From contig MU633678.1 of the NCBI GenBank assembly GCA_026770595.1, positions 1 through 30,142 of the forward strand: 30,142 nt of DNA, in the 5' to 3' direction. The notes beneath the pieces were generated by a model, which did not search any database, was not told the origin of the DNA, and saw nothing but the letters and a program-made list of their open reading frames with translations. The stretch's first letter is position 1. The number at the start of each line of letters is the position of its first letter. This DNA comes from Ochromonadaceae sp. CCMP2298. Taxonomy: Eukaryota > Sar > Synurophyceae > Ochromonadales > Ochromonadaceae. A program made the position numbers and the translations under genes. Of this stretch, positions 28,301-30,142 are shown one piece after another.

Positions 28301-29579
28301 GCTGGGGCAGGGCGCTGCGCACTACGTCCGTTACGCTGTCAACTCTCTGCTGCTCTTCTCGGAGGTTGGTTTGCAGCAGGCGGACCTGGTGGTGGATGCA
28401 CTGGCATTGCAGCTGGCTGCGCAGAAGCGTCGATCGGAGATGCTGGGCCTTCTGCTGCTGGAGTCAAAGCGGAAGGGGGGTGACTTCGCGCAGGAAAAGA
28501 GCGCCACCGACTCTTTGCGCGAGAGGGTGTGCGAGCTGGAGGGGCGCCTGGAGCACCTACATGGGCAGCACATAGCCCCAGCTGTGTCCGTGCTATCTCT
28601 CCTGGTGGGACGTCTGGGAGACATTGCGCAAGTAGAGAAGCAACTCAAGTTTGCCGCACTGGCTTACAAGAAACGCGCCTACGAGGCGGAGGAGCGCATA
28701 AGCGCGCACAAGAAGGAGTACCACTACTCCACACTACGCTACGAGAACAAGACCGGGATCGTCCTGGAGGCCGACACCTCGGCCTTTACCGCCCCGCTCG
28801 GCGAGGGGGGGGCTCCTGCTTCCGAACCCTGGGGAACAATAAGGGCGGCCTCGTCTCCGTCTCTCGGGATTGAGAGGGTTGAGGGGTTGGTAGCTGACAG
28901 CACCTCCCACTCGCAGCTGACTCGGCGGGTATCCAATTCTGCCATGTCTGCCTTGAATCAGTCGCCCCTGATGAGCGCTAACAATCAGAAGGCGCTGCTG
29001 CACTTCGCCCACGCGCAGCGGATGAAGTATCGGCAGTGCCTGTATCGCGCGAATAGTGTGAAGCAGGAGGAGCACGAGCTGTTGGCCTCAGTAATGGCGC
29101 ACATGGAAGCCTACCAACGCACAGCTCAGGCGCTGCTACCGCCCAAGCTGCTGGAGCAGGTGCTGCGCAGTAGTGTGCGCAGCTACCAGGAACTGAACTC
29201 GGGCCAGCGGCACACTTCCTCCGTGTACCACCACACCAACCGACAGAGACCCGGGGTGCACAGCGCAGGGCTCATCGGACAGGAGGAAAGGGACGACACG
29301 CTCTCCGTGGGGGAGAGCCTTGCGGACACTCAGTGGTCGGCCCTGTCCCCCGCATCCACCAGGAGCCGCGCCACCACCACCAGTGCCTCCCGCCTTAAGC
29401 CGCTGCGGTCTGGGCCGAGTGGGCAGCAGAGCCTCATTGACGCCTCGAATTCGCTCACCAGCAGCGGAACCAAGTTCGGTGCCGCGGGCTCCATGCCGCT
29501 GGCGCCAGCCCAGAGTCACCTGCTGCTGCGCGGCAAGACTGCAATCACCTCGAAGAAGCTGCCGCGGGTGCACTTCTAG
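16308..29579 (+). CDS. Giant 4423-aa coiled-coil / LP-x-G-V repeat protein
   Basis: One uninterrupted frame encodes 4423 aa. I do not recognise the family. In order: residues 30-630, heptad-rich coiled coil; 634-694, Glu/Arg/Lys-only tract predicted as a charged single helix; 700-990, more helix; 1000-1050, acidic/Lys-rich linker; about 1245-1515 and 1812-1925, Ala/Leu-rich helical regions; 1965-2098, His/Pro-rich stretch; 2247-3270, at least 20 motifs of the form (L/F/W)P-x-G-(V/T/F)-x-(L/I/V); 3412-3528, second coiled coil; 3885-4285, helical C-terminal region. Serine- and Gly-rich linkers separate these. No signal peptide or membrane segment is seen. The size and coiled coils suggest a cytoskeletal or ciliary scaffold; that is inference. 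The start is the first ATG of the frame (acAAGATGtcg context). TGTAAA at 29620-29625 follows the stop. An intron that keeps frame inside the low-complexity parts cannot be excluded. Confidence 0.85.
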   Translation: MSARSAASSAGALSSREPSFNELMSESYHEPNLEEDEDASREMEAFLAALDKNDLAEEIKREVKSKLQAVTSKLTTLFNKQRDLGQGEEEEVGAISTEALMRNPEDEDALKLNRKQEQQKILLLTKRLNAQTKTLELTEQKTRATTRQWTGDKELHLAEMARKDVEVHDMEVRLHVMEKKARTAEQVIRDRHMVNQGEVEGDGGFEVMKERHDALVLNSASKKEELATLTQTLWDTKLELSSAGMKIDALTSRVEDLVKRGDSLHDQMESMEKEEGNHVKHTKKAIEESKRAQQELATEVLRSESLAAQLQKQQADLGKRMEGQVEQQRQIEELVGQLAVQKREAEEREAELAAEAKHLRIDRETSLRNCKKLKSVLGEVVSQCSTLTQSMQECETQMQGRLKREESRAREMQIDLANAVSNLGVSALRKGAVAVEFQSKHRVDMAEDGARREVEGLQRRVQELGRDLASRDEQEEVRVAEKETEHVVAVAAVGKELATAKAVIDRLNGKLSGVQKQQGSQMDFDLGEKEKADEADRVQREQREEQVTAMGKELAAAKAVIERNAALEVELLKVQTQRAEADRVLGEERERAGEQREQIAALKRELSDLQLREREKVNTVSLTLDGDSKKADTEKEREREREKEREREKEWEREKEREKEREKEREREIEREKEREKEREREGEKGREKEKESRGEMARSIEIAVLREELAAQAKEIKRLGTERQQSQRELELARETAERGAEAVAAQRSEEASETEMKDQQPDEVPASYGGYLKAKGEVGDKREEMVKVENVVRRVEVEEEGEVDAVTLLLRQLQGELLDKARVEALLRHSILTDNYYFDSAAAAFTNVYPVEEHLMEDLVDSFHTLGQDVLVVLRSVMGTGETEDDQDGEEGYKHAASPTSVVDGLEAMLLKSAQTLVLSLEKSKERNFQRLKAEQRGAMDSLTKETDREIELAREQATMYVTAAFAGQLLEMEKQNAEAEARLDDALRMLSTLEEGSEGEEGEYSEGESEGGEKDEEKGEEWGGQKSKGEEKGKEEKKEKEKKATKAEIVETAASATKASAGADASQEPTVASLRDGAKMKRRRRELRLGSISVTAILKLKKRVAAGRRNRIESLEAAVAVTTAVTAAHTTDTEYTEGTDTHTDTVGFEDDWDGDEGGASPSSGFNTGGTVRVGHSKHVSLAPPTSALSPQDKAHSQSPPQPINQFLKAGSRRSMHNASVGNGGSPKAVPRFDNLDTGQSIHQQLTQVQREELYGMLLQDLAADLSRQAIAEAKQASEKQQEVEAKGKRVARDVIQLREDIKSGPLNAIGEVQVADFDRLRDKSFGPEELVTLTILEHRLRFGAANDATDLGLLLGESRGVGDELAAKKRRQYRTLIRSNEVQKGLLVKAVNSAVPILELLRYKHSTEVALSQLSALSAWRSLTYYRGGGVFRDVLEVHLQVIDKCLAQAGGLNAAMEAVAANPSVELDVRLWPDAFQVRVLTLLRTRLSDQLEAARDEVQIAQQDIQNLQRVGGGATPHANRKAIVLSSNVSNAMDTDANKERWRSKVEDASEKVALLMAETSPEYAKLNNSVKMMTAVLKVGSKANKFANVWHNSVKEKRGGEAPAPAHAPTQELASSWINDDLTPSTATKAKGAKGAKSAAQPRPKSKEGVHSDGDGALSVQQLEGQLTAAFVPPEDAHSVVSGLTERLDKGEEGRSGTAALTRPQGTRTSFLRERSRKSSTSLKFNKMDAMKFRQQREKAQAEMGIGIGISASTKMGTMGIGLSKNFVDELVGHDGGLDGGLSQDELSSGSEVGPSADKSWSKHPVRVRHWMHSCADKLVTAALFAQPGALQQLQALLQALALWQQQRAGEAVAVIRAAEQLPSVAQELLAELGREVTHIGAGSNVPAEWLELQGRLGGINDYIQYAAAQLAQMLQAQAHVQAQTQASTGVPTSQSAYHYDPAYMPLGVGDAAGIPNTANFLAPHLHPNMLQLHMPANHPHPQHLHPHQEHPAHIHGHVPTAGPYGLTGLTMHLPHQVEAAAKHTHLHQHPKYHQPQGRLTLPPPELHVAHIEHAHPSAHTKTPTLHVHVPDAGHPAADPLADLHPLAPIAPHSPLSLGLKGPPFTGYSSGLLVSAPSSPVPPQAYVPRVQMYDSSTQTAHGSIQLHDTRVQEGQEEGQGQEEGKEGEGQGEVSLDPPDKSTVVGKKGKHEHEHTIITSAMAVPMEMFQQAAKETLGDSTALRERGFSFAYYDETEFEVLPGVRLASAHRVAAAVAKYAQEEMSMPREFGAQPPSVLLKAGNDEEIHIGSWIMRSNIRYVLMGNGVSLGKRLKKVPVYVKLPKVEGCECVIFPHVFPVRNGVNLVTGESFRAGKHLALPEDVLLLQLAKEAQLPDGLTQVELSPIIKLSSSLDRYLHHHHVIPAGHQLVQVTHADPMLLPSGVEVKSGVSLAQAPDDFVLPDNVVLVKNEAHDPLPKYMHRLDAVKNEEDSLLAEMKMNEFCCVVRRPGGIDFPLGVEILQRPPGHPLPPCMTLLSLSAYPDGLVLPEQLELVQLMPRFDFPLGTRLNADWKVWPRPSGLRLPPGVQIVYPDSTAAVSPLPPGMCACAMPDFPYGVSLPPKSQAVELFGSAAGKYPLPKGATLAPGITVLDSEELIPLATQGSRSERALNVLLVYRLPGTPLPPLVERGSKSDLPVGTLLAEHMDIVRVAVRFELPPGVRIQAGAKLGPHTQIAPGTNLVTLSGGRPDEDYSTSLGVLEWPYGVALTPGTEFVKRPPIGYYLPFGYKEVVQPRVALDEGPAARVPITLPAYGMLVELPRAVHFSTAQNLAEQVTVGMESILDQKMVSLPLCMVLAARSSRQSLWPAELTPVPRSALSAALLKVLGRINSEADAKVRPQAGSTAFTFAPEAGVATSKPALHVEVVSMQPHYALPPGCEIQPGVYVMRKPFWLHVPSGVELVTKNVDSNGHERPFRRGITRILLRPDYIVNTAAGKTTSAGAGVDMDAGLAAGAAKGSRSSFFSVSVAGDPGQRDWELVDLEHPTKLSPTSLPKGFELVHVSELLAGVRTWGPYLSGVEPVEAPQEDGCVVELPPYHFIVERPLAKKGSGLPSGFELGVAREYASWKQPHMGPQQELMHLVPTYFLPMGVNIMNTSVLSKNQLNTEVGSAQTRIPQILPGEVISMGFSVVAKPFGSAAMAKILSDDPFYVDEAHAFVRVHDPQQFRLPSTMALDRHSDLVVESVFGAELPPAWRSGFLSASDDNLTSTKGLLITDVIKFVGLPHGFPEPRERHKHGATHGNIMKRGLLKRVARTVKVINSVMSPSTSGHRERQPVQRGQSNHAPGVRNKSGLLVVHPRLLQIHASYGLFGETAVDKVLTNITLNRLMHAADTREPTKKSLFVRVEGEYPFPRRAQKGGALMQATALDLSVFRLQDAADELADELEEKKEHNGELERETERLTRMLAQRDMKNEELEKKLSYDEDLTIIIQRLQIKIKQKEEECKDLLSGDKGNSGRLQVQMKVLTAQVARMEAEGGKDAQKVADQREGEDEGGEVDGGSTEVGAGLERRQYDAFAVALMDRYQHHALIAVDQLVELHALQVKQLLSEFEAVLSTWPSAAPHEAVAAAVRWARERAKVGAVWDGFAAAMPVPAPAPNGGEFSRGGRVDDSDVDAEYTDFLSKPSSPPDPRSAPGGVAALSLHEDDISVLSDGDSHVGNKFANLGGGLSPQPPFRRDLTKDEFGQPISVTSDFALNVKGLYAPDHQEKEMEMVSLSCSTPHGPLRSGASVTSVPSVSGSAGAAAAVYQRIPLPDSVDLGHTLNDLLAVRKRTASGAGRRGSRGGSRGGSPGGLGEVLGLGADIATREAPAPLTPLRPLDLHDGGVAGVAGDLMMAAGAAEGGGQALRITAEITGEQLLAFLHSDENRQLLRLSVEGQATTLGAATHHELRAVLLKLKAGLLEQVPQIIEFSATEAVAAASAARRGKKRAAAAMEWREQIPPADLRLGAVAGVAEELGQGAAHYVRYAVNSLLLFSEVGLQQADLVVDALALQLAAQKRRSEMLGLLLLESKRKGGDFAQEKSATDSLRERVCELEGRLEHLHGQHIAPAVSVLSLLVGRLGDIAQVEKQLKFAALAYKKRAYEAEERISAHKKEYHYSTLRYENKTGIVLEADTSAFTAPLGEGGAPASEPWGTIRAASSPSLGIERVEGLVADSTSHSQLTRRVSNSAMSALNQSPLMSANNQKALLHFAHAQRMKYRQCLYRANSVKQEEHELLASVMAHMEAYQRTAQALLPPKLLEQVLRSSVRSYQELNSGQRHTSSVYHHTNRQRPGVHSAGLIGQEERDDTLSVGESLADTQWSALSPASTRSRATTTSASRLKPLRSGPSGQQSLIDASNSLTSSGTKFGAAGSMPLAPAQSHLLLRGKTAITSKKLPRVHF
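17781..17990 (+). repeat. 57-codon internal duplication in the coiled coil
   Basis: The segment beginning at 17781 (A-V-GKELATAKAVIDR) recurs 171 nt later at 17952 (A-M-GKELAAAKAVIER), with near-identical DNA over about 45 nt including an identical 'gcaaaagccgttattga'. A shorter echo, gcggatagggtgc, occurs at 17910-17922 and 18048-18060. The DNA identity indicates a fairly recent in-frame duplication. Confidence 0.8.
18207..18390 (+). repeat. Purine-only GAGAGG/GAGAAG repeat encoding an E/R/K helix
   Basis: About 180 nt of almost pure purine built from 6-bp units GAGAGG and GAGAAG encode residues 634-694 of the giant protein. The protein alternates Glu with Lys or Arg, the composition of stable single alpha helices that act as rigid spacers. 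The DNA could also form a triplex and is prone to slippage. Confidence 0.85.
22200..22600 (+). other. His/Pro-rich segment of the giant protein
   Basis: Residues about 1965-2098 contain dozens of histidines in patterns such as HPHPQHLHPHQEHPAHIHGH and HTHLHQHPKYH. It separates the helical N-terminal half from the LP-x-G-V array. Metal binding or pH-dependent assembly is conceivable, but nothing in the sequence decides. Confidence 0.8.
23046..26120 (+). repeat. LP-x-G-V protein repeat array (about 20 units)
   Basis: Residues 2247-3270 of the giant protein carry at least 20 degenerate copies of (L/F/W)P-x-G-(V/T/F/M)-x-(L/I/V). Examples are LPPGVQIV at residue 2569, LPPGVRIQAG at 2702, LPPGCEIQPG at 2919, and FPLGVEIL, WPYGVALTPG, VPSGVELV, LPKGFELV and LPMGVNI. 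Many are followed after 5-20 residues by a second PG or KP turn and a hydrophobic strand. Spacing is irregular, from about 18 to over 50 residues. The pattern suggests short beta strands linked by Pro-Gly turns. DNA identity between units is low, so the array is old. Confidence 0.8.
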
Positions 29580-30142
29580 AGCGTGTGAGCACCTTTGAAG
29601 CTGAGAAGATATATATTATTGTAAATATGTTTAAACGATTATAGTTACAACAATTACTGTTGGAAGACCGTGAAGTTTTAATCCATCTTTAACTAATAGT
29701 CCAGTGGCTCTATCGTCATTTGGGCGCCCTAGCCCTCGCACCGCCACAGCCCAGCGGCGAGCAGCAGCCGCAAGCAGGAGCAGCATAGCGCCATCAGACC
29801 CTAGCCCTCGCACCGCCGCCACTGCTGCAGTCCGGCAGTGGAGAGCAGGCAGCAACACCACCAGGCCCTTATTCTCACACCGCGACAACCCAGCGGCAAA
29901 TAGCAAGAAGCAGCAGGAAGCAGGAGCAGCGCCTTCCCTTGCTCTAGGAACCTAGCCCAGTCGCCCTCCGGTTGCGAGCAGACCGGTAATAAGGTTTAAC
30001 GGCTGGTAAAGCAGTATATTTTTTGTACTGTCCGGTGCGCTTTCGATGACCCTTGAAAACCCAGTGGCGTGACTTATTCGCACGTCTGGTCGTACTCATA
30101 ACCGCCTCAGGTCTCCAAGGTGTGCAGCCTCTAGTCGATAGA
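29580..30142. other. 3' flank of the giant gene
   Basis: The first 120 bp are AT-rich and presumably hold the 3' UTR and cleavage site. A GC-rich imperfect tandem repeat follows (29727-29940). The final 200 bp have no recognised gene. An 83-codon open frame at 29704-29955 lies within the repeat and is Arg/Ala/Ser-rich low complexity, so it is not called. Confidence 0.5.
29727..29940. repeat. Imperfect 70-72-bp tandem repeat, about three units
   Basis: The 19-bp block ccctagccctcgcaccgcc occurs at 29727-29745 and again at 29799-29817, 72 bp apart. A diverged third unit is marked by CCCAGCGGC at 29889-29897 (first copy at 29750-29758) and by caggagcagc at 29921-29930 (first copy at 29775-29784). 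Confidence 0.75.

Noticed and set aside
29704-29955. 83-codon open frame in the 3' flank
   Set aside because: It coincides with the tandem repeat and has an Arg/Ala/Ser composition typical of translated GC-rich repeats.

Overview
This window is nuclear DNA of a eukaryote. It has split genes with short GT-AG introns, GC-rich exons, AT-richer intergenic DNA, and large gaps between genes. Gene content suggests a flagellated, probably plastid-bearing protist. There is a dynein-regulatory-complex gene (motile axoneme) and a predicted coiled-coil gene beside it. There is also an aldo/keto reductase most like the plant plastoglobule type, preceded by a hydrophobic signal peptide as expected for a complex plastid. 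A stramenopile alga would fit, but that is inference; no taxon-defining marker is present.

Layout. 1-1135: non-coding flank that opens with an unusual array of about ten small palindromes at about 18-bp period. 1136-7887 (+): PA200/Blm10 proteasome activator, three exons, 2154 aa, ending in a proteasome-docking HbYX tail. 7888-8670: intergenic, with a 19-bp perfect inverted repeat bounding a 295-bp AT-rich element. 8671-10649 (+): DRC4/GAS8 of the nexin-dynein regulatory complex, six exons, 478 aa. 10650-11500: convergent 3' flank with a strong hairpin. 11501-13710 (-): coiled-coil protein of about 536 aa, probably ciliary, five proposed exons (the last two uncertain). 14437-15567 (-): single-exon aldo/keto reductase with signal peptide. 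15568-16307: divergent promoter region. 16308-29579 (+): one uninterrupted 13.3-kb reading frame for a 4423-aa protein with coiled coils, a charged single-helix tract, a His-rich stretch and a roughly 1000-residue array of LP-x-G-V motifs that I cannot assign to any known family. 29580-30142: 3' flank with a 72-bp imperfect tandem repeat.

The genes are not an operon and need not be co-regulated. DRC4 and the neighbouring coiled-coil gene may share an axonemal context, and the giant coiled-coil protein could be cytoskeletal, but only DRC4 has a firm assignment. The most novel items are the giant LP-x-G-V protein, the palindrome array, and the DRC4 introns, which are built from reiterated modules each resembling a branch point plus polypyrimidine tract.
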